A stretch of DNA of 64,000 nt from Stenotrophomonas maltophilia (GCA_900113425.1 FOZF01000001.1:347603-411602), one strand, 5' to 3'. Positions 49,012-58,255 are shown, counted from the first letter of the stretch. Numbers and translations: made by a program. The notes: generated by a model from the letters alone, not told the origin.

Positions 49012-50991
49012 TCATCGGCTCAGGTGCAGGAACTGCAGGTGCCGCTCGTACTGGCTGATGATGTCGTTGATGATCTGCTTGCGGCTGTATCCGACCAGAT
49101 CGTAATCCTGGCTGCCTTCGAACAGGTGCACCTCGGCGCGGTAGTAGCGCTGGTTGCGCAGCTGCTGGGCGGCGAACGACGGCGTCAGGTAGCCGCTGAG
49201 GATCACCCGGTACAGGAAGTCCTGCTGCTCGCCATGGTTGACCGAGAGCTCCATGTCGCCGGCTTCGATGCGGGTATGCACGTCCCAGCCCTGCTCGCGC
49301 AGCTGCTCGCAGACCGCCTCCATCGCAGGCTTCACCGTATCGTCCATGAAGCGGTAGACCTGGTCGCGCACCGGGAAGTGCATGGCCTGCGCAAGCCGCT
49401 GGCGCCAGCCCTGGTGGTGGCGATCGTCACCGATCAGCGGCGACGGACGGTACTGCAGCGCACGCCTGCGGTGCGACTCATCGCTGAACGCCCGGGTCAG
49501 GCCCCACATCATCAGCAGCAGCACCGCCGAGAATGGCAGTGACGCCAGCACCACCGCCGACTTCAACGCATCGATGCTGCCAGCCAGCAGCAGGCCTGCG
49601 GTGAGCACGGCGATCACCGTGCCCCAGAACACGCGCAGCCAGCGCGGGCCATCGTCTTCCGGAGCGCCGCCATGCGACGACAGCGTGGACAGCACCACCG
49701 CGCCCGAATCGGCCGATGTCACGAAAAAGATGAAGCTGACCAGCACGGTCACCGCGATCACCGTGCGGCTCCACGGATAACCATCAAGCAACGCGTACAG
49801 CACGGTCGGCGGGTCGTCCACGGCCAGCTGTGCCAGCTGCTGCTGGCCATGGTGCAGCACCTGGTCCAACGCACTGTTGCCGAAGATCGACAGCCAGGCC
49901 AGGGTGAAGCCGAGCGGAATCAGCAGCACGCCGAACACGAATTCGCGGATGGTACGTCCGCGCGAGATGCGGGCGATGAACAGGCCCACGAACGGTGCCC
50001 AGCCGATCCACCAGGCCCAGTAGAACACCGTCCAGCCGCCCAGCCATGCCGGCCGTCCGCCATAGGCGTACACGTCAAAGCTCTTGCCGACCACGCTGCC
50101 CAGATAGTCGCCCAGGTTCTGCATCAACGTGCCGAACAGGTACTGGGTGGGCCCGGCGAACAGCATGAACAGCACCAGCGCGATCGCCAGCAGCATGTTG
50201 ATGTTGGCCATCCAGCGAACGCCCTTCTCCACGCCGGACACTGCCACGGCCACCGCCGCCCCCATCATGCTGGCGACCAGGACGATCTGCACGAAGTTCG
50301 AGTGCGGGATGTCGAACAGGTGCGACAGCCCGGCGTTGAGGTGCAGAACACCGAAGCCCATGTCGGCGCCGATGCCGAACACGGTGGCGACGATGCCCAG
50401 CGCGTCCACGGTGTAGCCGATCGGGCCGTTGATGCGCTTGCCGATCAGCGGATACAGCGCGGATCGCAAGGCCAACGGCAGGTTGTGGCGATAGGCGAAG
50501 TAGGCCATGGCCATCGCCGCCAGCGCGAACACGCCCCAGCCATGCAGGCCCCAATGCAGGAACAGCAGTTGCATGGCCTGGCGCGCGCCGGCCTCGCCGG
50601 CGGCGGCATCGCCCTGCGGCGGCTGCAGGTAATGGGTCAGCGGCTCGGAGACACAGAAGAAGAACAGGGTGATGCTGATGCCCGCGGCGAACAGCATGCC
50701 CGCCCAGGAGAGATAGCTGAACTCCGGCTCGTCGTGGTCGGCACCGAGCTTGATGCCACCGTACTTGGACAGCGCCACGCCGACCACGAACAGCAGATAG
50801 AGGGTCATCGCCAGCATGTAATACCAGCCGACGTTGAGCGCAGCCCAGTCCTGTGCGCTGAGCAGCAGGCGACCGGCACCGATCGGGTAGAGGCTGACGA
50901 ACAGCGCGAACGCCACGACGACGATCGCCGCGAAGGCGAACACAGGCCGCAGGGTGCGCACCGGGGATTGTTGCGGCTCCAGGGCTTCCAT
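49012..50991 (-). CDS. betT: BCCT-family choline/betaine transporter (BetT-like)
   Basis: This 659-residue transporter has twelve hydrophobic helices and the BCCT signature GWTVFYWAWWIGWAPFVGLFIARISRGRTIREF. LHWGLHGWGVFAL is a typical substrate-site region. A cytoplasmic C-terminal extension of about 150 residues after the last helix matches the long, osmosensing tails of BetT-type choline transporters. It should import choline or a related quaternary amine for osmoprotection. No bet oxidase genes lie in the window, so substrate is tentative. Confidence 0.87.
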   Translation of the reverse strand: MEALEPQQSPVRTLRPVFAFAAIVVVAFALFVSLYPIGAGRLLLSAQDWAALNVGWYYMLAMTLYLLFVVGVALSKYGGIKLGADHDEPEFSYLSWAGMLFAAGISITLFFFCVSEPLTHYLQPPQGDAAAGEAGARQAMQLLFLHWGLHGWGVFALAAMAMAYFAYRHNLPLALRSALYPLIGKRINGPIGYTVDALGIVATVFGIGADMGFGVLHLNAGLSHLFDIPHSNFVQIVLVASMMGAAVAVAVSGVEKGVRWMANINMLLAIALVLFMLFAGPTQYLFGTLMQNLGDYLGSVVGKSFDVYAYGGRPAWLGGWTVFYWAWWIGWAPFVGLFIARISRGRTIREFVFGVLLIPLGFTLAWLSIFGNSALDQVLHHGQQQLAQLAVDDPPTVLYALLDGYPWSRTVIAVTVLVSFIFFVTSADSGAVVLSTLSSHGGAPEDDGPRWLRVFWGTVIAVLTAGLLLAGSIDALKSAVVLASLPFSAVLLLMMWGLTRAFSDESHRRRALQYRPSPLIGDDRHHQGWRQRLAQAMHFPVRDQVYRFMDDTVKPAMEAVCEQLREQGWDVHTRIEAGDMELSVNHGEQQDFLYRVILSGYLTPSFAAQQLRNQRYYRAEVHLFEGSQDYDLVGYSRKQIINDIISQYERHLQFLHLSR

Positions 50992-51065
50992 GGGGCGGCG
51001 TTCTCCGGTCGATCAAAGAGTGAGCCGGCGGATTCTGGCTGAACGGCGGTGGACGCAGGATGAAG

Positions 51066-51121
51066 TGCTGTCGTGCGATGACAGCACAGGGACAGCGCGC
51101 GCGTGGTATCACGCGCGCGCT
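51066..51121 (-). terminator. Two hairpins after the VOC gene
   Basis: Immediately after the VOC stop on the minus strand lies a perfect 12-bp stem AGCGCGCGCGTG and complement with loop GTAT (51094-51121). A second, 7-bp stem TGCTGTC/GACAGCA lies at 51066-51086. They separate the VOC gene from betT. Confidence 0.72.
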
Positions 51122-51128
51122 GCGATGT

Positions 51129-51509
51129 TCAGCGCATCACATGCACGGCGCACAACTTGTTGCCGTCAGGATCGCGCAGGTAGGCCAGGTACAGCTGCCG
51201 CCCGGCCTTGTGGCGTACGCCCGGCGGATCTTCGATGGCGCTGCCGCCGTGGGCGATGCCTGCGTCCTGCCAGGCGTGCACCGCCTGCGGATTCTCCAGC
51301 GCGAAACCAATCGTGCCGCCATTGGCGTGGCACGCCGGCTGGCCATCGATGGGCGGGGTCACGATGAACATACGCCCGTCCTTGATGTAGACCAGTTTTC
51401 CATCTTCATCGGTCATGCCCGGTCGGCCGCCGATGGCCGCGAACAATGCGTCGTAGAAGCGGCGCGAGACCGCAAGGTCATTGGAACCGACGGTGATGTG
51501 GCTGAACAT
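51129..51509 (-). CDS. VOC-superfamily (glyoxalase-like) protein
   Basis: This 126-residue protein has the betaalphabetabetabeta repeats of vicinal-oxygen-chelate enzymes. MFSHITVGSNDLAVSRRFYDALFAAIG supplies the first His, and AYLRDPDGNKLCAVH supplies the second half. Such proteins include glyoxalases, dioxygenases and antibiotic-binding proteins; the metal ligands cannot all be assigned. Single gene. Confidence 0.86.
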   Translation of the reverse strand: MFSHITVGSNDLAVSRRFYDALFAAIGGRPGMTDEDGKLVYIKDGRMFIVTPPIDGQPACHANGGTIGFALENPQAVHAWQDAGIAHGGSAIEDPPGVRHKAGRQLYLAYLRDPDGNKLCAVHVMR

Positions 51510-51575
51510 GGCGGCACTCCGTTGCGGAAAAACCGCAGTGTCGGGCAGCGCGCTCCGATCTGCAATCGTCGCCCC

Positions 51576-51896
51576 TCAGGCTGTACTGAGCAGAAGCACC
51601 GCTCCCGTGACCAGTGCAATGCCGATCCAGCCGATGGGCCGCAGGCGATTGCCGAACAGCGCGCGCCCGCAGGTGGCGGTGCCGATCACGCCGATGGCAC
51701 CCCACAGCGCATAGGCCGTGGCCAGGTCCAGATAGCGCACTGCCTGGCCCAGCATCGCGAAGGCGATCCAGACCATGACGACGGCGGCGACGCCCCATTG
51801 CCAGCGGCGGAAGCCTTCGGACTTGGCCACCATCATGTTTGCCGCGACGTCGATCAGTGCGGAACAGATCACGAAGAACAGTGCCGTTGCGTTCAT
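51576..51896 (-). CDS. mdtI: SMR-family transporter subunit, MdtI-like
   Basis: This 106-residue protein has four transmembrane helices. The family Glu in helix 1 is replaced by Asp (VICSALIDVAANMMVAKSEGFRR), and YLDLATAYALWGAIGVIGTA is the SMR signature. EGFRRWQWG and GWIGIALVTGAVLLL follow E. coli MdtI closely. It forms a heteromeric pair with the gene upstream (1-bp overlap, TGATG). MdtIJ exports spermidine in E. coli; that substrate is plausible here. Confidence 0.87.
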   Translation of the reverse strand: MNATALFFVICSALIDVAANMMVAKSEGFRRWQWGVAAVVMVWIAFAMLGQAVRYLDLATAYALWGAIGVIGTATCGRALFGNRLRPIGWIGIALVTGAVLLLSTA

Positions 51897-52249
51897 CAGT
51901 GCGCCTCCCCGAGGGTGACGCAGACAATGCCGGCCACCGCCAGCAGCAGGCCGGCCAGCTGCTGCATCGACAGGCTCTCGCCGAACACCGCGATGCCGAC
52001 CAAGGTCAGCAGGGTCAGCCCCAGCCCCTCCCACACCGCGTACGCAACGCCAACCGCGATGCGCCGCACCGACAGTGCCAGGAAGTAATACGACAACGCC
52101 AGCGCCCCGGCCATCACCAGATAGCCGGTCCAGCCACCGGCTCGGGCCGCATGGGCCATGAAGGACGTGCCGACCACTTCGGCGACGATCGCCACGGTCA
52201 GGCAGGCCCAGGCAATCACGGGGCCTGGGGCGGGAACACGACGGGTCAT
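51896..52249 (-). CDS. mdtJ: SMR-family transporter subunit, MdtJ-like
   Basis: This 117-residue four-helix protein has the conserved Glu in TVAIVAEVVGTSFMAHA and the SMR signature RIAVGVAYAVWEGLGLTLLTL. FGESLSMQQLAGLLLAVAGIV matches MdtJ. The ATG at 52249 gives the usual length with a slightly extended N terminus (MTRRVPAPGP). It is divergent from a LysR regulator 82 bp away that probably controls the pair. Confidence 0.87.
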   Translation of the reverse strand: MTRRVPAPGPVIAWACLTVAIVAEVVGTSFMAHAARAGGWTGYLVMAGALALSYYFLALSVRRIAVGVAYAVWEGLGLTLLTLVGIAVFGESLSMQQLAGLLLAVAGIVCVTLGEAH

Positions 52250-52331
52250 GGGGAAACTCCAGCAGGATTCACAGCGCCCGCTGACAGGGGCGATGGCGCC
52301 CAGTATCATCGCCCTTTACGATGGCTCCAAA

Positions 52332-53213
52332 ATGGAATCCATCGACATGAGCAATGGACCGATGCCCTACTCTCCTGAATCCCTGCAGGCGTTCGTCGAG
52401 GCTGCCGCCCTGGGTTCCTTCTCGGCTGCCGCGCGGCGCCTGCGCAAGACGCAATCAACGGTCAGCACCGCCATCGCCCATCTGGAAGCGGATCTGGGCG
52501 TCTCCCTGTTCGACCGCAGCGGGCGCTATCCGCAGCTCACCGACCCGGGGCGGCAGGTGCTGGGCCACGCCCAGGAGATCCTGGCTGCCGATACGCGCCT
52601 GCAGCAGTTGAGCGTGCGCCTGGCTGCGCCTGTCGAACCCCGGCTGACGGTGGTGTTCTCCGATGTTTACCAGTTGGACCCGGCGCAACAGGTACTGCAG
52701 CGTTTCGCCGAAGCCTTTCCCGAAATCGAACTGGAGTGGCTCGACGCTGAAGGACACGATGTGCTGGAGCTGGTCAGCAGCGGCCGCGCCGGACTGGGGC
52801 TGCTGCCCCGCCAGGAGCGCTATCCGGATGCAGTGATTGCACAGCCGCTGGCCCATCACAGCGAGCTGGCGGTGTATGTCGCGCATGGACACGCACTGGC
52901 CGCGGCCGGTGCGCGCGCCGCCGCGCAGCTTGCCCGCCATCGGCAGATACGCTTGAGCGCACAGGTCGATCACGCGCGCGCCGTCGCCGGTCCGGCCTGG
53001 ACCGCATCGGACTATCTGATGGTGATGGAAATGGCCGAGGAAGGCATCGGCTGGGCCGAACTTCCGAGAGCGCTGGTGCAGCGCTACGACCGCGGACACC
53101 TGGTGGAACTGGTCCTGCCCGGTTGGCCGCGGCGCATCCACAGCGACCTGGTATGGCGGCGCGACACACCGCCCGGGCCGGCCGCGCTGTGGTGGGCCGA
53201 CGCGCTGCGATAG
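52332..53213 (+). CDS. LysR-family regulator divergent from mdtJI
   Basis: This 293-residue LysR protein has the HTH segment FVEAAALGSFSAAARRLRKT followed by QSTVSTAIAHLEADLGVSLFDRSGR. Possible starts are ATG 52332, 52347 and 52362; none has a strong ribosome site. An imperfect dyad, CGATGG...CCATCG (52319-52344), overlaps the first start and may be an autoregulatory site. A role as regulator of mdtJI is inferred from position. Confidence 0.85.
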   Translation: MESIDMSNGPMPYSPESLQAFVEAAALGSFSAAARRLRKTQSTVSTAIAHLEADLGVSLFDRSGRYPQLTDPGRQVLGHAQEILAADTRLQQLSVRLAAPVEPRLTVVFSDVYQLDPAQQVLQRFAEAFPEIELEWLDAEGHDVLELVSSGRAGLGLLPRQERYPDAVIAQPLAHHSELAVYVAHGHALAAAGARAAAQLARHRQIRLSAQVDHARAVAGPAWTASDYLMVMEMAEEGIGWAELPRALVQRYDRGHLVELVLPGWPRRIHSDLVWRRDTPPGPAALWWADALR

Positions 53214-53214
53214 C

Positions 53215-53235
53215 GCCGGGCCCTATCGGCCCGGC
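53215..53235. terminator. SMAG-like hairpin after the LysR gene
   Basis: GCCGGGCC-CTATC-GGCCCGGC, an 8-bp perfect stem, begins within two bases of the LysR stop. It is preceded by TAGC, so it looks like a degenerate SMAG element reused as a terminator between convergent genes. Confidence 0.65.
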
Positions 53236-53287
53236 ATGCACCAGGATTGGCCGCAACCGCAGCCGCGCATGGGCTCGGCACTCCCCC

Positions 53288-54208
53288 TCAGCGATGCGCC
53301 AGTGCGTAGTCCAACGCAGAGCAGACCGCTGCCACCTGCGCATCGTTGCACTGCTGCGGCGTGGCGCGCGGGCTGTCCGGGTAGACCTCGGTGGTGGTGG
53401 TGTATGGCGCACCGGTGATGCCGGCACAGAGGGCCAGTTCCACCAGCGGGTACTCGATCACGCCATGGGCCACCACCGGAGAGCCGATGATCTCGCCCTT
53501 GTCGTCGGCCGGTGCAATGTGTGTCACCTTTTCCACCGCCGCGATCACGGCCTGCTGGAACGCCGGCTGCGGATTGGCGCTGTCGTCCACCAGGTAGAAG
53601 CCATCGGGAATCAGGCCCGGTTCGAACGGCTTGCCGTCGCGCGCCGCCAGCGCAGGGCGGAACTCGCTTTCATCGCTGTCGGTGGTCTCATGCAGATCGA
53701 TGTGCAGCACGAACTGGCCCTTGAGGGGTTCGATCAGCTCGATCAGCGCGGTTGACTCGCGGGCCGGACCACCGGCACGGAAGTTGCGGTTCGGATCGAT
53801 CGCATCGAAGTTCCAGCGGTTGATGCGCTCGAAACCCCACGGATTGACGCACGGTGCCACCAGCAGGTTGGCCTTGCCCGCGTAATCGGCCGCGTGCTTT
53901 TCAAGGAACTCCAGGGCACCCATCACGCCACTGGTTTCGTAGCCGTGCACCCCACCGGTGACCAGCGCGGCGGGCAGCGCCGGGTTCCAATCGCGGCTGC
54001 GCAGGGCGAACAGGGTATAGGTCTCTCCGGCGTAGTCGAGCTGGCCGTAGGCCACCTTGTCGAAGCGCGCTGCCAGTGCCTCGATGCGCGGCAGAACTTC
54101 CTCGTCGTAGCGGCGCAGGCGCTGCTGGCGCGCACGCCACTGCTCCCGTTCCGCCGCTCCCCACGGCTGGCCAGGGTTTCCGACGGGATAGAAGACAGCT
54201 GCAGGCAT
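53288..54208 (-). CDS. M14-family zinc carboxypeptidase-like protein (copy 2)
   Basis: This 306-residue paralogue of the peptidase at 13-14 kb keeps the same motifs: GGVHGYETSG (HxxE), LHIDLHETTDSD and TTTEVYPDSPRATP. It too lacks a signal peptide. The ATG at 54208 begins MPAAVFYPVGNPGQPWG, which aligns with the start of copy 1. It is divergent from a TonB receptor gene, and a strong palindrome and a Fur-like site lie between them, so it might be iron-regulated unlike copy 1. Confidence 0.86.
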   Translation of the reverse strand: MPAAVFYPVGNPGQPWGAAEREQWRARQQRLRRYDEEVLPRIEALAARFDKVAYGQLDYAGETYTLFALRSRDWNPALPAALVTGGVHGYETSGVMGALEFLEKHAADYAGKANLLVAPCVNPWGFERINRWNFDAIDPNRNFRAGGPARESTALIELIEPLKGQFVLHIDLHETTDSDESEFRPALAARDGKPFEPGLIPDGFYLVDDSANPQPAFQQAVIAAVEKVTHIAPADDKGEIIGSPVVAHGVIEYPLVELALCAGITGAPYTTTTEVYPDSPRATPQQCNDAQVAAVCSALDYALAHR

Positions 54209-54276
54209 GACGGATCTCGGTGAGTCAGGAGGCAATCGTTCACTTTACCACCCGACCCCGGCGGCCATCGGCCCTC

Positions 54277-54298
54277 GATTCCATTCACGAATGGAATC
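54277..54298. promoter_or_regulatory. Perfect 22-bp palindrome in divergent promoter
   Basis: Arms GATTCCATTC and GAATGGAATC are separated by AC, a perfect 10+2+10 inverted repeat between the M14 gene and the TonB receptor gene. It abuts a Fur-like site. The inner CCATTC/GAATGG also occurs in the palindrome before the ent operon, though with a 4-bp spacer. The binding protein is unknown. Confidence 0.7.
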
Positions 54299-54317
54299 AG
54301 CAATAATTCTCATTTAC
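54299..54317 (+). promoter_or_regulatory. Fur-like site upstream of TonB receptor
   Basis: Read on the minus strand, AAATGAGAATTATTGCTG matches the left part of the Fur consensus (AATGAGAATnATT...). It ends 22 bp before the ATG at 54339, so Fur binding would block the receptor promoter. Confidence 0.65.
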
Positions 54318-54338
54318 CACCTTCCCTGCGCCGCCCAG

Positions 54339-56420
54339 ATGCCCCTCCGCACCCCGAAACAGGCCCGACTGCCCTTGGCGGCAGCCCTCGCCCTGTGCCT
54401 GACGCCCGTTGCTTCCGCCCTCGCCCAGGACGCGCCGACCACGCTCGACAGCATCCAGGTCTCCGGCAGCTGGCTGGGCACCGGCCTGCATGACAGCGTC
54501 AAGAGCTTCGCCGGGGCACGCACGGTGGTCGATCGCCAGCGTATCGAGGCCAGTGGCGCGGCCAGCATCGGCGACGCCATGCGCCGCATCCCCGGCGTGC
54601 AGGTCACCGACAACTCCGGCACCGCCGGCAGTTCGGTGTCGCTGAACATCGGTGTGCGTGGCCTTACCGGCCGCTACTCACCCCGCTCGACGGTGCTGCT
54701 GGATGGCGTGCCGCTGGCCGTCGCGCCTTACGGCCAACCCCAGCTGTCGTTCGCGCCGGCCAGCCTGTCCAACATCGAATCGATCGACGTCGTGCGCGGC
54801 GGCGGAGCCGTGCGTTACGGGCCACAGAACGTCGGCGGCATCATCAACTTCAGCACCCGCGCCATTCCGCAGGAAAGCGGCCTGCACGGCGAGGTCGGGA
54901 TCCGCTACACCGCCCATGACCATGGCGGCGGCGACAGCACCCAATACAACACCTTCCTCGGCGGCACCAGCGACAACGGCCTGGGCGTCGCCCTGCTCTA
55001 TTCCGGCCAGGACGGTCGCGGCTGGCGCGAAGGCAGCGACGATCGTTTCAACGATCTGGCACTGAAGTTCGCCTACGCCATCGATGACCGGCAGACGCTG
55101 CGTGCCAAGCTGTCGTACTACGACGTCCGCTCGCTGACGCCAGGCGGCCTGACCCGCGCGCAGTACGAGGCGGATCCGTTCCAGAACACGCGTCCCGATG
55201 ACTTCTGGAAGGGCCACCGCACGGGCATCGATCTGGGCTATACCCACACGTTGTCCGACACCAGCGAGTTCGAGGTACTGGCCTACTACAACGAAAGCAC
55301 CCGTGCCAGCTCGCTGATCAACGCTGCCAACACCCAGGTGAGCGTGCAGCCGCGCGACTACCGCGTGCTCGGCATCGAACCGCGCTACACCCAGCGCCTG
55401 CACTGGGGGGCAAGCGTGCACGACGTCACCGCCGGCTACCGCTTCCTGCGCGAGCGTGGCAACGACCGCAGCTACACGGTGACCCGCCGCACCGGCGCGG
55501 CAAGCGCCATCAACCGCTTCGACAATGCCACCGACGCCCACTCCTTCTACCTCGACGACCGCATCGCCATCGGCCAGTGGCGGATCACGCCGGGGGTGCG
55601 CATGGAGTGGATCGATATGGACCGCCGCCAGGCCGATGGTGGCACCACCTTCAGCAGCCGCAACGACAAGGCCCTGCCCTCGCTCAACGTCGCCTACCTG
55701 TTGACCCCTCAGCTGACCGTGTTCGGCAACTACACCACCTCGTTCGGGCCGGTGCAGAACATCCAGCTGAACTCGCAGACCGCCAGCAATCCGCTGGATC
55801 CGGAGGTGGCCAGGACCACCGAGCTGGGCGCCCGCTGGCAGGACGGCGCACTGCGCGCGGACGTCACGGTGTTCAGGATGCGCTTCGACAACCAGATCCT
55901 GCAGGTCCCGGGGATTACCCCTCCCACCTTCCAGAACATCGGCGCGACCGACCACAAGGGTGTGGAAAGCGCGCTCGAATACCGCTTCGCCGAAGACAGC
56001 GTGCTGGCCGGACTGGAGCTGTACGCCAACTACACCTGGACCAAGGCGATCCAGCAGTCCGGTGACAACCGCGGCCTGGACGTGCCCTACTACTCGCGCG
56101 ACACCGACAGCATCGGCGCCCGCTATGCGCTGTCGGCCTGGACCTTCAATGTCTCCAGCACGCACCAGAGCGGCCAGTTCTCCGACGCTGCCAACACCTG
56201 GCAGGAAAGCGCCGATGCACGTGTGGGCCGCGTGCCCGGGGTGCGGCTGTGGAATGCGCAGGTGGCCTGGCAGGTTCCGGGGCTGGGCGACAGCGAGATC
56301 ACAGCCGGCGTGAACAACCTGGCCGACAAGCGCTGGTACACCCGCAATGTCGACGGCAATGCCGGGCGCATGGTGGCCGCGCCACGCACCTTCTACCTGC
56401 AGGGACGCTACCGCTTCTGA
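54339..56420 (+). CDS. TonB-dependent siderophore receptor (FecA/FhuA-like family)
   Basis: This 693-residue outer-membrane receptor has a signal peptide (LPLAAALALCLTPVASALAQ), a TonB-box-like start, a plug domain (TVLLDGVPLAVAPYGQPQLSF, VVRGGGAVRYGPQNVGGIINF) and a barrel ending FYLQGRYRF. ARTTELGARWQDGALRADVTVFRM and TFQNIGATDHKGVESALEY are typical of ferri-siderophore receptors. The Fur-like site supports iron. Its ligand could be the catecholate made by the ent operon or a foreign siderophore; nothing distinguishes them. Confidence 0.9.
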   Translation: MPLRTPKQARLPLAAALALCLTPVASALAQDAPTTLDSIQVSGSWLGTGLHDSVKSFAGARTVVDRQRIEASGAASIGDAMRRIPGVQVTDNSGTAGSSVSLNIGVRGLTGRYSPRSTVLLDGVPLAVAPYGQPQLSFAPASLSNIESIDVVRGGGAVRYGPQNVGGIINFSTRAIPQESGLHGEVGIRYTAHDHGGGDSTQYNTFLGGTSDNGLGVALLYSGQDGRGWREGSDDRFNDLALKFAYAIDDRQTLRAKLSYYDVRSLTPGGLTRAQYEADPFQNTRPDDFWKGHRTGIDLGYTHTLSDTSEFEVLAYYNESTRASSLINAANTQVSVQPRDYRVLGIEPRYTQRLHWGASVHDVTAGYRFLRERGNDRSYTVTRRTGAASAINRFDNATDAHSFYLDDRIAIGQWRITPGVRMEWIDMDRRQADGGTTFSSRNDKALPSLNVAYLLTPQLTVFGNYTTSFGPVQNIQLNSQTASNPLDPEVARTTELGARWQDGALRADVTVFRMRFDNQILQVPGITPPTFQNIGATDHKGVESALEYRFAEDSVLAGLELYANYTWTKAIQQSGDNRGLDVPYYSRDTDSIGARYALSAWTFNVSSTHQSGQFSDAANTWQESADARVGRVPGVRLWNAQVAWQVPGLGDSEITAGVNNLADKRWYTRNVDGNAGRMVAAPRTFYLQGRYRF

Positions 56421-56482
56421 TGCGGTAAATGCCCGATGCGGTGACGGTGGCGATCACGATGACGGCGTATCATGCCGCCACC

Positions 56483-58255
56483 ATGGCCTCCCCGGTTCCA
56501 CCATCGCGCCTGCATCTGGCCTTCCAGGGCCTGCGACTGCGCCTGCGTGGCAGCGACCTGTGGTTCATCGCACTGGCGTTGCTGGTCGGCCTGATCGCCG
56601 GTGGCCTGACGCTGCTGCAGTCGGACATCGCGCGCGGGTTGCAGAGTGCGCTGTACGGGCTGGAACCCGGCATGCGCCTCAGCTCCCTGCCCGCGCTCAG
56701 CTGGACCGCCCTGCTGGTGCTGCCGCTGGGCGGCCTGCTGGTGGGGCTGGTCAGCCTGGCTGCCGCGCGGCGCAAGCGCCCGCTGCTCGACGCGGTCGAG
56801 GCCAATGCCCTGCATGGCGGTCGCATGTCGATGCGCGACAATCTGATCGTGCTGACCCAGACCCTGCTGTCGAACGGCTGCGGTGCCTCCGTCGGTCTTG
56901 AAGCGTCGTACACCCAGATGGGTGCGGGCAGCGGCTCGCAGCTGGGCCGTGTCATGCGCCTGCGCCGCAATGATGTGCGCATCCTGGTCGGTGCCGGTGC
57001 CGCCGGCGCCATCGCCGCCGCCTTCGGCGCGCCGCTGGCCGGTGCCTTCTACGCATTCGAGATCGTCATCGGCGCCTACACGCCCGCCGCTCTCGCGCCT
57101 GTGGCCCTGGCCGCACTGGCCGGTGCATTCGTCGCCGACCAGGCCGGCATCGAGGCGTACCTGCTGCCCGCAGCCTCGACCATCGATGTGCGCGCCGCCG
57201 ACTACGCGATCTACGGCCTGCTCGGTTGCTGCTGCGCCATGGTGGGCATCGGCGTGATGCGGCTGATCGCCTCCATCGAAGGCGTGGTCAAGCGCAGTCC
57301 ACTGCCCCTGTGGGGGCGCCCGGTGGTCGGCGGCCTCCTGCTGATTCCACTGGCCATGGCCAGCCCGCAGGTGCTTTCCTCCGGTCACGGTGCGCTGCAC
57401 CTGGACCTGACCACGCAGCTGCCACTGATCTGGATCGGCGGCCTGCTCGCCTTGAAGCTTCTGGCCTCGGGCATTTCGCTGGGCTTCGGCTTCCGCGGTG
57501 GCCTGTTCTTTGCGTCGCTGTTCATGGGCACCCTGGTCGGCACCCTGTTTGCCGGCCTGCTGGCGATGGCCACTGGCGTGCCGGTCGTCGACGCCACGTC
57601 CGCAGCGCTTGCGGGCATGGCCGCGTTGGCGGCCGCGGTGGTCGGCGCGCCGATGACCATGGCCATGCTGGTGCTGGAAGGCACCCACGACTTCCTGCTG
57701 ACCAGCGTGGTGATGAGCGCGGTACTGGTCTCCAGCACACTGGTCCGCCAGTGGTTCGGTTACTCGTTCTCGACATGGCGCATGCATCTGCGCGGCGAAA
57801 CCATCCGCAGCGCACGCGACGTCGGCTGGATCCACACCCTCAACGCCGGGCGGATGATGCGCAAGGGCGTTGCCACCACTCCGGCCGGGCTGGATGCCGC
57901 TGCGTTCCGCCAGCGTTTCCCGCTGGGCTCCGGCAGTCGCGTGGTCCTGATCGACAGCGAAGGCCACTACGCCGGCATCGTGCAGATTCCGCGCGTCTAC
58001 GCCGACGGCGTGAAACCGGAGACACCCGTTGGCGACCTGGCCGAGAACCGCGAGGTGTCACTGTTGCCGGGCGCAGATGTGGTCAGCGTGATGGAGTGCT
58101 TCGACCGGACGCAGGCCGACGAACTGGCCGTGGTTGCCACCGATGGCCAGCTGCTGGGCATTGTTTCCGAGGCTTTCGTGCGCAGGCGCTACGCCGAGGA
58201 GCTGGACAAGCGCCAGCGCGAACTGATGGGCGAGCGCGTCGAAGACGCCGATTGA
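56483..58255 (+). CDS. CLC-family anion channel/antiporter with divergent pore motifs and C-terminal domain
   Basis: This 590-residue CLC protein has about ten hydrophobic helices (20-440) and a cytoplasmic C-terminal part (450-590), possibly a degenerate CBS pair. The pore motifs are unusual. The GREGP segment reads GASVGLEASYTQMG, keeping the gating Glu. The GSGIP segment is replaced by RKRPLLDAVEANAL. The third motif reads GFRGGLFFASLFMG in place of GxFAP. Anion selectivity may therefore differ from chloride. ATG 56483 starts MASPVPPSRLHL; earlier ATGs at 56429 and 56459 are possible. Confidence 0.83.
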   Translation: MASPVPPSRLHLAFQGLRLRLRGSDLWFIALALLVGLIAGGLTLLQSDIARGLQSALYGLEPGMRLSSLPALSWTALLVLPLGGLLVGLVSLAAARRKRPLLDAVEANALHGGRMSMRDNLIVLTQTLLSNGCGASVGLEASYTQMGAGSGSQLGRVMRLRRNDVRILVGAGAAGAIAAAFGAPLAGAFYAFEIVIGAYTPAALAPVALAALAGAFVADQAGIEAYLLPAASTIDVRAADYAIYGLLGCCCAMVGIGVMRLIASIEGVVKRSPLPLWGRPVVGGLLLIPLAMASPQVLSSGHGALHLDLTTQLPLIWIGGLLALKLLASGISLGFGFRGGLFFASLFMGTLVGTLFAGLLAMATGVPVVDATSAALAGMAALAAAVVGAPMTMAMLVLEGTHDFLLTSVVMSAVLVSSTLVRQWFGYSFSTWRMHLRGETIRSARDVGWIHTLNAGRMMRKGVATTPAGLDAAAFRQRFPLGSGSRVVLIDSEGHYAGIVQIPRVYADGVKPETPVGDLAENREVSLLPGADVVSVMECFDRTQADELAVVATDGQLLGIVSEAFVRRRYAEELDKRQRELMGERVEDAD

